This document shows positions 43,922 to 52,390 of a stretch of DNA of 64,000 nt, piece by piece (positions within the stretch are counted from its first letter, which is position 1; every line of letters begins with the position of its first letter). The notes under the pieces are model-generated. The model saw only the letters and a list, made by a program, of their open reading frames with translations, made no database searches and had not been told where the DNA came from. The stretch covers positions 34,158-98,157 of the forward strand of contig CAJUFB010000009.1 in assembly GCA_910585805.1 (NCBI GenBank). Reading direction: 5' to 3'. Made by a program: the position numbers and the translations under genes. This stretch comes from an uncultured Acetatifactor sp. (GTDB taxonomy: Bacteria > Bacillota > Clostridia > Lachnospirales > Lachnospiraceae).

Positions 43922-45214
43922 ATGGTAAAGGCAATCGTAGGAGCCAACTGGGGTGACGAGGGAAAAGGCAAGATCACCGACATGATGGCACAGGATGCGG
44001 ATATTGTTGTGCGGTTTCAGGGCGGAGCCAACGCAGGACATACGATCGTGAATGATTACGGGAAATTTGCGCTGCATGCGCTTCCGTCCGGCGTGTTCAG
44101 CGGACATATTACCAATATCATAGGGAATGGCGTGGCGTTAAATATTCCGCTGCTGTTCCGGGAGGTGCAGTCCATTATTGACAGAAATGTACCGGCGCCG
44201 AAGCTGCTGGTGTCCGAGCGGGCGCAGATTGTCATGCCCTATCATATTTTATTTGACCAGTATGAGGAGGAAAGGCTGGGAGGCAGGTCCTTTGGGTCCA
44301 CCAAGTCCGGCATCGCCCCTTTCTACTCCGATAAATACGCAAAGATCGGCTTCCAGGTAAGTGAACTGTTCGATGAGAAATTGCTGGCGGAGAAAACGGA
44401 ACGTATCTGCGAGATGAAGAATGTTCTTCTGGAGCATCTGTATCACAAGCCGCTGATCGACCCGAAGGAACTGCTGGCTACCCTGCATGAATACAGGGAT
44501 ATGGTGGCGCCCTATGTCTGTGACGTGTCTTCTTTCCTGGATAAAGCGCTGAAGGAAGGAAAGACAGTGCTGCTGGAGGGTCAGCTGGGCACGCTGAAGG
44601 ATCCGGACCACGGTATTTATCCCATGGTGACTTCCTCTTCCACACTGGCAGCGTTCGGCGCCATCGGGGCAGGCCTGCCGCCCTATGAGATCAGGCAGAT
44701 CGTGACTGTCTGTAAGGCATACTCGTCGGCTGTGGGAGCGGGAGCCTTTGTCTCCGAGATCTTCGGGGAGGAAGCGGAAGAGTTGCGACGCCGCGGCGGA
44801 GACGGAGGAGAGTACGGCGCCACCACCGGACGGCCCAGGCGTGTGGGCTGGTTTGACTGTGTGGCTTCCAGGTACGGCTGCCGCCTGCAGGGAGCGACGG
44901 ATGTGGCGTTCACTGTGCTGGATGTTCTGGGATATCTGGAGGAGATTCCTGTCTGTGTGGGCTATGAGATTGACGGCGAAGTGACCAGTGATTTCCCTGT
45001 GACCCACAAACTGGAGAAGGCAAAACCGGTTCTGGAGAAGCTTCCCGGATGGAAATGCGATATCCGCGGTATCCGCAGATATGAAGAACTGCCGGAAAAC
45101 TGCAGACGCTACATCGAATTTATAGAGGAGCGGATCGGCTATCCGGTCACTATGGTCAGCAACGGTCCCGGCAGAGAGGATATTATCTACAGAAAGTCTC
45201 CTTTTAAGGCGTGA
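43922..45214 (+). CDS. purA: Adenylosuccinate synthetase
   Basis: A 430-residue enzyme that joins IMP and aspartate using GTP, the first step from IMP to AMP. Signatures are the N-terminal VGANWGDEGKGKITDMM with the catalytic Asp, GGANAGHTIV with the catalytic His, the IMP loop SSSTLAAFGAIGAGLPP and GATTGRPRRVGWFD. The ATG at 43922 sits behind TGGAGGAAAA; the longer frame to 43865 runs into the promoter. A LysR regulator follows after 64 bases without a terminator. Other purine genes lie 5 kb downstream (purE onward). Confidence 0.97.
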   Translation: MVKAIVGANWGDEGKGKITDMMAQDADIVVRFQGGANAGHTIVNDYGKFALHALPSGVFSGHITNIIGNGVALNIPLLFREVQSIIDRNVPAPKLLVSERAQIVMPYHILFDQYEEERLGGRSFGSTKSGIAPFYSDKYAKIGFQVSELFDEKLLAEKTERICEMKNVLLEHLYHKPLIDPKELLATLHEYRDMVAPYVCDVSSFLDKALKEGKTVLLEGQLGTLKDPDHGIYPMVTSSSTLAAFGAIGAGLPPYEIRQIVTVCKAYSSAVGAGAFVSEIFGEEAEELRRRGGDGGEYGATTGRPRRVGWFDCVASRYGCRLQGATDVAFTVLDVLGYLEEIPVCVGYEIDGEVTSDFPVTHKLEKAKPVLEKLPGWKCDIRGIRRYEELPENCRRYIEFIEERIGYPVTMVSNGPGREDIIYRKSPFKA

Positions 45215-45242
45215 GAGGGGCCGGGCAGTGCAGGATGAAAGG

Positions 45243-45280
45243 TTTCGAAAGTAAAATATAAGACTTCGAAAGTGAGATAT
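45243..45280 (+). repeat. Direct repeat overlapping the LysR start codon
   Basis: TTCGAAAGTAAAATAT (45243-45258) and TTCGAAAGTGAGATAT (45265-45280) share 14 of 16 bases and are phased 22 bases apart, about two helical turns. The second overlaps the start codon of the LysR gene. Confidence 0.7.
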
Positions 45281-46166
45281 GATCGGAAATCTGGAATATT
45301 TTAAAGTATTTTACTATACCGCAAAGCTTGGAAGCGTCACCGGCGCCGCGAACGAGCTCTCCATATCCCAGCCGGCGGTGAGCCAGTCCCTGAAGGCTCT
45401 GGAGCGGAGCCTGGGCGTTTCCCTTTTTCAGAGGGCATCCAAAGGGGTCCGGCTTACCCGGGAGGGGCAGCTGCTCTATTCCTATGTGGAAAAAGGCTAT
45501 GAAGAGATCGCACAGGGTGTGGAGAAGGTGAGACAGATGCTGAATCTGGAGCTGGGGGAGGTGCATATCGGTGCCAGCGATATGACGCTACGCTTTTATC
45601 TGCTTCCTTTTCTGGAGAAATTCCATGAGCAGCATCCGGGTATCAAAGTCAGTGTGGCCAATGCGCCGACCCCGGAAACCCTGCGGCTGCTGCGCGGAGG
45701 AAAGATTGATTTCGGTGTGGTCAGCACACCCTTTGAACAGGGGGAAGAATTCAGCGTGGAGCCGGTTCGGGAGATTGAGGATGTATTTGTGGCAGGCAGA
45801 CGGTTTATCTCCTATAAAAACAGGATGATGGATCTGCAGGAGCTGGAGGGGCTTCCCATGATTTTCCTGGAGGGCAATACCAGCACTAGGACGTATATGG
45901 ATACCTGTCTGTCTGCCAACGGCGTGGAGCTGCAGCCGGAATTTGAGCTTTCCACCAGTGATATGATCGTGCAGTTTGCTCTGCGTAATCTGGGGATTGG
46001 CTGTGTGGTGCGGGATTTCGCGGCGGAAGCTCTGGAGACGGGACTTCTCTTTGAACTTCGTTTTAATAAAATGATACCGAAGAGACAGATCTGCGTGGTG
46101 ACCGGCCGTAAAATGTCTGTTCCTGTGGCAGCGGGCAGGCTTCTGGAGATTATGGAATCAGTGTGA
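45279..46166 (+). CDS. LysR-family transcription regulator
   Basis: A 295-residue regulator. The winged helix-turn-helix is at residues about 4-62 (YFKVFYYTAKLGSVTGAANELSISQPAVSQSLKALERSLGVSLFQR). The effector domain (about 88-290) begins GEVHIGASDMTLRFYLLPFLEKFHEQHPGIKV, a CysB/CbbR-like pattern. The ligand is unknown. It may regulate itself through the phased direct repeats overlapping its start, and it could act on flanking nucleotide genes, but this is a guess. Confidence 0.92.
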   Translation: MIGNLEYFKVFYYTAKLGSVTGAANELSISQPAVSQSLKALERSLGVSLFQRASKGVRLTREGQLLYSYVEKGYEEIAQGVEKVRQMLNLELGEVHIGASDMTLRFYLLPFLEKFHEQHPGIKVSVANAPTPETLRLLRGGKIDFGVVSTPFEQGEEFSVEPVREIEDVFVAGRRFISYKNRMMDLQELEGLPMIFLEGNTSTRTYMDTCLSANGVELQPEFELSTSDMIVQFALRNLGIGCVVRDFAAEALETGLLFELRFNKMIPKRQICVVTGRKMSVPVAAGRLLEIMESV

Positions 46167-46172
46167 GCAGAA

Positions 46173-46214
46173 GGGCTGTCGGGCGTAAAAATTGCGTCCG
46201 GAGCTCTTTTTTTA
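46173..46214 (+). terminator. Terminator after the LysR gene
   Basis: GGGCTGTCGGGCG (46173-46185) pairs with G-U allowance with CGTCCGGAGCTC (about 46194-46205), followed by seven T residues. Confidence 0.65.
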
Positions 46215-46235
46215 TGGCCGATTGAACGGAAGTAG

Positions 46236-46264
46236 TTGAATCTGTGTGAAAAATATGGTAAAAT
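46236..46264 (+). promoter_or_regulatory. Predicted promoter of pyrE
   Basis: TTGAAT at 46236-46241, a 17-base spacer and TAAAAT at 46259-46264. A TAAAATA/TATTTTA dyad (46259-46265 and 46280-46286) covers the -10 region. Confidence 0.6.
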
Positions 46265-46415
46265 ATTGACCCGGGAGAGTATTTTATCAGCTTCTGGTTC
46301 CGATATGTGCTGAAGCGCTCACCCGCTGTATGGTTCGTTGGAACATGTTTCCGGTTGTGAATACACATCGGAAGATTCTCGGAAACGGAAAAAGAAAAAG
46401 GAGAAAACAGCGCAG

Positions 46416-47090
46416 ATGGAACAGTACAAACAGGAATTTATTGAATTCATGGTAGACAGCAGGGCACTGAAATTCGGAGAGTTTACATTAAAGAGCGGCA
46501 GGAGATCTCCTTTTTTTATGAACGCGGGCGCGTATGAGACCGGCGGGCAGCTGAGGAAGCTGGGCGAGTACTACGCGAAAGCCATTCATGACAATTACGG
46601 AGACGATTTTGACATATTGTTCGGGCCGGCGTATAAGGGGATTCCCTTAAGCGTGGCGGCAGCCATTGCATACAGTGAGCTGTACGGGCGGGAGATCCGC
46701 TACTGTTCCAACCGCAAGGAAGTCAAGGACCACGGCGATACAGGCATTTTGCTGGGAAGTAAGCTGCAGGACGGGGACAGGGTGGTCATCATCGAAGATG
46801 TGACTACTTCCGGCAAATCCATCGAGGAGACGTTTCCCATCATCATGGCTCAGGGGAAGGTGGAGATCAGAGGCCTTATGGTGTCCCTGAACCGCATGGA
46901 GAAAGGCCCCGGGGGAAATATGAGCGCACTGGAGGAGATCCGGGCAAATTACGGTTTTGAGGCGCATGCCATCGTGACCATGCAGGATGTGGTGGAGTAT
47001 CTGTATAACAGGCCGTACCAGGGACATATTTATATTAATGATGAATTGAAAGCTTCATTGGACGAATACTATAAGGTATACGGAGCGTAA
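46416..47090 (+). CDS. pyrE: Orotate phosphoribosyltransferase
   Basis: A 224-residue enzyme of pyrimidine synthesis that adds phosphoribosyl diphosphate to orotate. Features: FTLKSGRRSPFFMNAGAY, LFGPAYKGIPLSVAAAIAY, the catalytic RKEVKDHGDTG loop, and the PRPP motif VVIIEDVTTSGKSIEET. The start at 46416 follows AAAAGGAGAAA. The upstream extension to 46338 is promoter-proximal and lysine-rich, hence rejected. It has its own promoter and is not with other pyr genes. Confidence 0.96.
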   Translation: MEQYKQEFIEFMVDSRALKFGEFTLKSGRRSPFFMNAGAYETGGQLRKLGEYYAKAIHDNYGDDFDILFGPAYKGIPLSVAAAIAYSELYGREIRYCSNRKEVKDHGDTGILLGSKLQDGDRVVIIEDVTTSGKSIEETFPIIMAQGKVEIRGLMVSLNRMEKGPGGNMSALEEIRANYGFEAHAIVTMQDVVEYLYNRPYQGHIYINDELKASLDEYYKVYGA

Positions 47091-47147
47091 GAAAGAAATC
47101 CGGCGGTCCCGAAGGGCGGGACATATAAACAGGAAGGGAGCGGATTT

Positions 47148-47300
47148 ATGGAGGAGAAAGTGTACAAGGTAATGAAGGGAGCAGGAACCACCAACATTGT
47201 CCTGGGTGTCATTACTCTGGTAGTTGGAGTTGCAACAGGGATTCTGCTGATTATTGCCGGAGCGAAGCTGAGTGCCGGCAAATCCAGGCTTTTATTTTAA
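47148..47300 (+). CDS. 50-residue single-span membrane peptide
   Basis: A short gene with AGGAAGGGAG ahead of its ATG. It encodes a charged start (MEEKVYKVMKGAG), one long hydrophobic helix at about residues 15-39 and a basic end (KLSAGKSRLLF). It lies between pyrE and the DUF6142-like gene on the same strand. Function unknown. The strong ribosome-binding site and clean membrane-helix design make it a likely real gene. Confidence 0.7.
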   Translation: MEEKVYKVMKGAGTTNIVLGVITLVVGVATGILLIIAGAKLSAGKSRLLF

Positions 47301-47351
47301 AGAGGAGAAAGTGGCGGGCATTTCCTGAGGGGAGTGCCTTTTAGATTAAAT

Positions 47352-47675
47352 ATGGGTAAAAGAAAAGGATATATCTTTACGGACAAGAAGGGCTCCAACC
47401 GCGCCAGGATGGCAGTGATCCTGGGGATCATCAGTCTGGTCTCCCTGGGGGCGGCGGTGTTCGGAGCTTACCGAAGCGGCGGAGAGGCGAAGACAGGATA
47501 TGGCTTTACTGCCTTGTTTGCGCTTGTTTATTCGCTTACAGGGCTGGTGCTGGGGATCGTGACCGCGCTGAATAAAAATTATTATAAACCGGTTCCGGTG
47601 GCGGGTATTGTGCTGAATGCAGCATCCCTGGCGTGTATCGGGCTGATCTTATATATGGGAGGATATTTGTGGTGA
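47352..47675 (+). CDS. Small membrane protein, DUF6142-like
   Basis: A 107-residue protein with a charged N-terminus (MGKRKGYIFTDKKGSNRARM) and three predicted transmembrane helices (about 20-40, 53-73, 84-103). This resembles the DUF6142 family; function unknown. The ATG at 47352 is the likely start, though the nearest GAGGGGAG lies rather far upstream and a GTG at 47334 is in frame. Its stop overlaps the GTG start of the downstream aminopeptidase gene (GTGA), so the two are translationally coupled. Confidence 0.7.
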   Translation: MGKRKGYIFTDKKGSNRARMAVILGIISLVSLGAAVFGAYRSGGEAKTGYGFTALFALVYSLTGLVLGIVTALNKNYYKPVPVAGIVLNAASLACIGLILYMGGYLW

Positions 47676-49753
47676 GCGATGCGGAAGTATTGAGAGAGCG
47701 TTATGACCTGGTTGCGGACAGGATCCGGGAGATACGCGGGGAACAGTTTGAGGAGGAAGAACTGGGAAATTATTTTACGCTCTGCGCGGAGTTTTTGCTG
47801 CTGATAGAGGATACCCGGCTTTTTTTGGAGGAGGGCGGGCTGGAGAAGGCGTCACTGGAGGAACTGGAGAGCAGGAATCTGCGCCTCTATGCCGATATCC
47901 TGCCGGAGCACTATGAGGAGAGCTATGCGAATCCGGCTTATGCCGCGGCGCGGCTGGGGGAAGCCTATGGCGCGGAACTGTGCTTTTTGTATACGGAGCT
48001 GCGCAGCCTGATCGGTTTCGCCTATGAGGGAAGGCTGGAGGAGCTGGTGATCCGCATGGAGCTGTTTGTGGAAGTCTACACGGCGTTTGCCTATGGGGCG
48101 GAAGAAGGGCAGCTGCCCTCCGGGGAAGACATCCGCAGGAAGCTGTACTGGTTTGTCAATGATTATACGGAAGACGCGGCTCTGCGCAGAATTCGGGAGA
48201 GTCTCAGTCCCGGGGGAAGTTTTGCCGTGAGACTGCTGATGGAAAGCGACCTGTCGGATGTAAGGTTCCTGTATGCGTACGGGGAGTATGTCAGCGAAAG
48301 CGACCTGGAGACGGCCAGGTTTCTGGCGGAGCTTCCCGAGGAGACCATCGCAACCATGGCGGATACGTTTACGGAAGGCTACCGTATGGGATTTGAGGTG
48401 ATGAATAAGGATTTGTCCAAAAAGAAAACGGTGGAACTGTACTATCATATCGGCTTCGAGAGAATGATACGGCGGGCCGTTGAAAATTTTACCAAATTGG
48501 GTTTAAAACCTGTGATTTCCCGTTCCGCCTACAGTGTGCTGGACAATCGCGGCATAGGAAAGAGCGGTTTTCACGGCAGTAATCCCAACCGGCAGTATGA
48601 CTATGACCATAAGGACGACAAAGCGCTTTTTCTTGACCGGAATTACATGAACAGAAAGCTGGAGGCAAACCGCGCCGCCTATGAGAAATGCAAAAAAGAC
48701 GCGGCCGTATATGCGGGTCCTGCAGTGCTGGAGACTTTCGGCGAAGCGGATTTCCGGCCGGTGACGAAGAAGGAGGCATATCGGCTTACGGAAGAGCAGA
48801 ACCGTATCTGGGTGGAGTACCGTTCCAGGGCGGGAGAGCTGCAGCGGGAGTACATTCCGGAGGAGGAGCGGAGTTTTACCTGCATTGCGTTCCCGGTGCC
48901 GGAGATCGGACCTGTATTTCGGGAGCTGTTTGAAGAAACCATCCGCATCAATACGCTGGATTATATGCTCTACCGCAGAGTACAGCAGAATCTCATCGAT
49001 GTCCTGGATACGGCGGACTATTGTGAGATAAAGGGCGCGGGCAGGAACCGGACGGATTTAAAGGTGAATCTGTATAAGCTGAAAGATCCTGAGAAGGAGA
49101 CGATTTTCGAAAACTGTGTTGCGGATGTGAATATTCCGGTGGGGGAAGTGTTCACCTCACCGGTGCTGGAGGGAACAGAGGGACTGCTCCATGTAAGGCG
49201 CGCGTTTCTGGCGGGCCTGGAATATAAGGAGCTTTCCATTACATTCAGAGACGGTTTTGTCAGGGATTATACCTGCGAAAATTTCCCTTCCGAAGAGGAG
49301 AACCGGCGGTTTATCTATGAAAACATCCTTGCCCGTCATGAGACGCTTCCCATGGGAGAATTTGCCATCGGCACCAATACCACGGCCTATGTGGCGGCCA
49401 GGCGTCTGGGTGTGGAAGCCAGACTGCCGGTTCTGATCGGGGAGAAGATGGGACCCCACTTTGCGGTGGGCGATACCTGCTATTCCCATTCGGAGGAAGT
49501 GCGGATATACAATCCCGACGGCAGGGAGATCGTGGCGAAGTCCAACGCGGTGGCTGACCTGCGGGACACAAAACCGCTGGAAGCCTATTTCAACTGCCAC
49601 ACGGACATCACCATTCCCTATGACGAACTGGGCGAGCTGACCGCGGTGCGCAGGGACGGCAGCCGGATTGTCATCATTCAGGACGGCCGCTTCGTGCTTC
49701 CGGGCTGCGAAGAACTGAATAAAGCCTTTGAAGAGGCAACTTTTGGAAAATAA
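47672..49753 (+). CDS. M29-family aminopeptidase with a long N-terminal helical domain
   Basis: A 693-residue protein. The C-terminal 380 residues are a peptidase of family M29 (AmpS/AmpT, leucyl aminopeptidase): the metal-binding run MGEFAIGTNTTAYVAARRLGV, IGEKMGPHFAVGDTCYSHSEE and the terminal HTDITIPYDELGEL. Usual M29 enzymes have about 410 residues. Here about 290 extra N-terminal residues form a helical, Glu-rich domain of unknown role. The GTG start at 47672 overlaps the stop of the upstream membrane protein gene and has GGGAGGA at 47656-47662. The likely role is removal of N-terminal residues from peptides in the cytoplasm. Confidence 0.85.
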   Translation: MSDAEVLRERYDLVADRIREIRGEQFEEEELGNYFTLCAEFLLLIEDTRLFLEEGGLEKASLEELESRNLRLYADILPEHYEESYANPAYAAARLGEAYGAELCFLYTELRSLIGFAYEGRLEELVIRMELFVEVYTAFAYGAEEGQLPSGEDIRRKLYWFVNDYTEDAALRRIRESLSPGGSFAVRLLMESDLSDVRFLYAYGEYVSESDLETARFLAELPEETIATMADTFTEGYRMGFEVMNKDLSKKKTVELYYHIGFERMIRRAVENFTKLGLKPVISRSAYSVLDNRGIGKSGFHGSNPNRQYDYDHKDDKALFLDRNYMNRKLEANRAAYEKCKKDAAVYAGPAVLETFGEADFRPVTKKEAYRLTEEQNRIWVEYRSRAGELQREYIPEEERSFTCIAFPVPEIGPVFRELFEETIRINTLDYMLYRRVQQNLIDVLDTADYCEIKGAGRNRTDLKVNLYKLKDPEKETIFENCVADVNIPVGEVFTSPVLEGTEGLLHVRRAFLAGLEYKELSITFRDGFVRDYTCENFPSEEENRRFIYENILARHETLPMGEFAIGTNTTAYVAARRLGVEARLPVLIGEKMGPHFAVGDTCYSHSEEVRIYNPDGREIVAKSNAVADLRDTKPLEAYFNCHTDITIPYDELGELTAVRRDGSRIVIIQDGRFVLPGCEELNKAFEEATFGK

Positions 49754-49807
49754 TGGTTGCATACAGCCGTGCAATCCTGTAAACTGGAATCAAGAGAATG
49801 GTGGCTG

Positions 49808-49985
49808 TGCGCCGAAGGGACTATAAGCTTTAGAGCCGTCGCGCAGCGACTGAATTCAGTAAAGTCGCGAAGGCGCATGAGAGAAAATATCATGAGTGCA
49901 CTATCGAATGAGATTTTCTCTCGTAAGAATGCGCCGAAGGGACTTTACGCTTTAGAGCCGTCGCGCAGCGACTAAATTAGGAGGA
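49808..49985 (+). repeat. Repeat B block upstream of purE: duplicated unit around a long hairpin
   Basis: A roughly 50-base unit occurs twice (from 49808 and from 49929), each carrying GCGCCGAAGGGACT, CTTTAGAGCC and the palindrome GTCGC-GCA-GCGAC (49838-49850 and 49960-49972). Between them, GGCGCATGAGAGAAAAT (49872-49888) pairs with 49913-49935, interrupted by a short bulge. The second unit ends ACTAAATTAGGAGG, which is the purE ribosome-binding site. It is the same family as 9379-9485. Confidence 0.88.
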
Positions 49986-49989
49986 AAGT

Positions 49990-50529
49990 ATGGAAAAAAC
50001 AGATGTGATGCCGAAAGTCGGCATTGTGATGGGAAGCGATTCGGATATGCCGGTGATGGCAAAGGCGGCGGAGATCCTGGATGAGCTGGGCATACCTTAT
50101 GAGATGAGGATCATCAGCGCTCACAGGGAACCGGACGTATTTTTTGAATATGCGAAAAAAGCGGAGGAGAAAGGCTTTAAGGTCATAATAGCAGGAGCGG
50201 GCATGGCAGCGCATCTGCCGGGCATGTGCGCCGCTATTTTCCCCATGCCTGTCATTGGGATTCCCATGCATACAACCTCTCTTGGGGGAAGGGATTCTCT
50301 GTATTCCATCGTGCAGATGCCATCCGGCATCCCGGTAGCCACTGTGGCCATTAACGGCGGAGCCAACGCAGGGCTTCTGGCGGCGAAGATTCTGGCGACC
50401 TCCGACCCGGGACTTTTGGAGAAGCTGAAAGAGTACAGCGCAGAATTAAAGGAACAGGTGGAAGAGAAGGACGCCAGACTGCAGCGGGAAGGCTGTCAGG
50501 CATATCTGGAGAGCCGGAAGAAGGGCTGA
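49990..50529 (+). CDS. purE: N5-carboxyaminoimidazole ribonucleotide mutase
   Basis: A 179-residue class I PurE that moves the carboxyl group in purine synthesis. It shows VGIVMGSDSDMPVMAKAAE, the catalytic His in IISAHREPD, GAGMAAHLPG, and GGRDSLYSIVQMPSGIPVATVAINGGANAGLLA. No purK is present in view. The ribosome-binding site (TTAGGAGGAAA) lies in a repeat element. It heads a cluster purE-purM-purN-purD with small gaps or overlaps. Confidence 0.97.
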   Translation: MEKTDVMPKVGIVMGSDSDMPVMAKAAEILDELGIPYEMRIISAHREPDVFFEYAKKAEEKGFKVIIAGAGMAAHLPGMCAAIFPMPVIGIPMHTTSLGGRDSLYSIVQMPSGIPVATVAINGGANAGLLAAKILATSDPGLLEKLKEYSAELKEQVEEKDARLQREGCQAYLESRKKG

Positions 50530-50591
50530 GACGTCAGACAACTGAAAAATAAGAAAAGGCGCACGGCAAGGCGTGCGGACAGGGATGAAAA

Positions 50592-51617
50592 ATGGATTAT
50601 AAAAAAGCGGGTGTGGACATTGAAGCGGGATATAGATCCGTTGAACTGATGAAGGAATATGTGAAAGGGACGCATCGGTCCGAAGTGCTGGGCGGCATCG
50701 GCGGATTTTCGGGCGCTTTTTCGGCATCGGCATTGAAGGGAATGGAAAAGCCGGTGTTGCTGTCAGGTACGGACGGCGTGGGCACCAAGCTGAAACTGGC
50801 CTTTCTGATGGAGAGACATGATACGGTGGGAATCGACTGTGTGGCCATGTGTGTGAACGATGTGGCATGTGCCGGGGCCGAGCCGTTGTTTTTCCTTGAT
50901 TATATCGCCTGCGGAAGGAATATTCCGGAGAAGATCGCGGAGATCGTAAAGGGAGTTGCGGAAGGCTGCAGACAGGCGGGAGCAGCCCTGGTAGGCGGCG
51001 AGACGGCGGAGCATCCGGGCCTGATGCCGGAGGAAGAGTATGACCTGGCGGGATTTTCCGTGGGCATAGCGGATGAAAAAGATCTGATCACAGGCCAAAA
51101 TATCCGGGAAGGCGATGTACTGATCGGCATGGCGTCTTCCGGTGTCCATTCCAACGGATTTTCTCTGGTGCGCAGGGTGTTCGACATGACGAAGGAGAGC
51201 CTGGACACTTATTATGAAGAGCTTGGGGCGACGCTGGGAGAGACTCTGCTGACCCCCACGAAGATATACGTAAAGGCGCTGAGATCCATCAAGGACGCAG
51301 GCGTGACAGTGAAGGGCGCCAGCCATATCACAGGCGGCGGCTTCTATGAAAATATTCCCCGGATGCTTCCGGAAGGAATCCGGGCGGAAGTGAAGAAGGA
51401 CAGCTATGAGGTGCCTCCGATCTTCAGGCTGCTGCAGAAGAAGGGGGACATTGAGGAGCATGTCATGTACAATACCTACAACATGGGCCTGGGAATGGTA
51501 CTGGCCGTTTCTCCGGAAGATGCCGATATAACTTTGGAAGCGGTCCGGAAGGCGGGAGAGGTTCCGTATGTGGTGGGTTCCTGCAAAGCAGGCGAAAAGG
51601 GAGTTGACATATGTTGA
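50592..51617 (+). CDS. purM: Phosphoribosylformylglycinamidine cyclo-ligase (AIR synthetase)
   Basis: A 341-residue ATP-dependent ring-closing enzyme of purine synthesis. Features are MDYKKAGVDIEAGYRSVELMK, LGGIGGFSGAF, LLSGTDGVGTKLKLAF, DCVAMCVNDVACAGAEPLFFLDYIACG and GETAEHPG. Length is normal. Its end overlaps the start of purN by seven bases, indicating coupled translation. Confidence 0.97.
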   Translation: MDYKKAGVDIEAGYRSVELMKEYVKGTHRSEVLGGIGGFSGAFSASALKGMEKPVLLSGTDGVGTKLKLAFLMERHDTVGIDCVAMCVNDVACAGAEPLFFLDYIACGRNIPEKIAEIVKGVAEGCRQAGAALVGGETAEHPGLMPEEEYDLAGFSVGIADEKDLITGQNIREGDVLIGMASSGVHSNGFSLVRRVFDMTKESLDTYYEELGATLGETLLTPTKIYVKALRSIKDAGVTVKGASHITGGGFYENIPRMLPEGIRAEVKKDSYEVPPIFRLLQKKGDIEEHVMYNTYNMGLGMVLAVSPEDADITLEAVRKAGEVPYVVGSCKAGEKGVDIC

Positions 51618-52234
51618 AGATCGTAGTGTGCGTGTCCGGAGGGGGCACGAATCTCCAGGCAATCCTGGATGCCGTGGAGCAGGGCAGGATCACCAACGGG
51701 GAGATCATTGCCGTCATCAGCAACAATCCCAGGGCAAAAGCGCTGGAGAGGGCGGCAGCCCGCGGCATTCCGGGAATCGTCGTCTCCCCCAAAAGCTATC
51801 CTGACAGGGAGGCCTTCAACGAGGCTTTCACCGCAAAGGTCTGTGGGCTGGCGCCGGATCTGGTGGTGCTGGCGGGATTCCTGGTGCGGATCCCTCCGCA
51901 GATGGTGGCGGAATTTTCCGATCGGATCGTGAATATCCATCCGTCCCTGATCCCCTCCTTCTGCGGCGTGGGGTATTACGGCCTGAAGGTGCATGAGAAG
52001 GTGCTGGAGAGAGGCGTGAAAGTGACAGGCGCCACGGTGCATTTTGTCAATGAAGGCATGGACGAGGGACCCATCATAGCCCAGAAGGCGGTGTATGTGG
52101 AGGAAGGCGACACGCCGGAGGTACTGCAGCGCAGGGTGATGGAGCAGGCGGAGTGGGTACTGCTTCCGAAGGCTATCGACGACATTGCAAACGGACGGAT
52201 CGCCGTGGTGGACGATAAAGTGGTTTCCCGGTAG
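51611..52234 (+). CDS. purN: Phosphoribosylglycinamide formyltransferase
   Basis: A 207-residue folate-dependent formyl transferase. It shows VCVSGGGTNLQAILD, the catalytic NIHPSLIPSF with Asn and His, GATVHFVNEGMDEGPII with the catalytic Asp, and a normal length. The ATG at 51611 overlaps the purM stop. One unusual point is SFCGVGYYG in place of the common AFPGLHA-type stretch after the catalytic loop. Confidence 0.96.
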   Translation: MLKIVVCVSGGGTNLQAILDAVEQGRITNGEIIAVISNNPRAKALERAAARGIPGIVVSPKSYPDREAFNEAFTAKVCGLAPDLVVLAGFLVRIPPQMVAEFSDRIVNIHPSLIPSFCGVGYYGLKVHEKVLERGVKVTGATVHFVNEGMDEGPIIAQKAVYVEEGDTPEVLQRRVMEQAEWVLLPKAIDDIANGRIAVVDDKVVSR

Positions 52235-52318
52235 GATGGGGGCGTGTTTCCGGCAGTATGGCAGGGAAACAGGCAGGTGAATATGCGCAGGAGCGCAGGG
52301 AGAGCGGCAGGATACGGC

Positions 52319-52350
52319 ATCACTGTAAATCCGGGCTGTCTGCAGTATAA
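52319..52350 (+). repeat. Dispersed repeat C, copy 2
   Basis: CATCACTGTAAATCCGGG followed by TGCAGTATAA, in the purN-purD gap; similar to 32950-32981. Confidence 0.7.
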
Positions 52351-52390
52351 TTTCACATAGAGAAAACAGAAACGAAAAAGAGGTGGCGGC

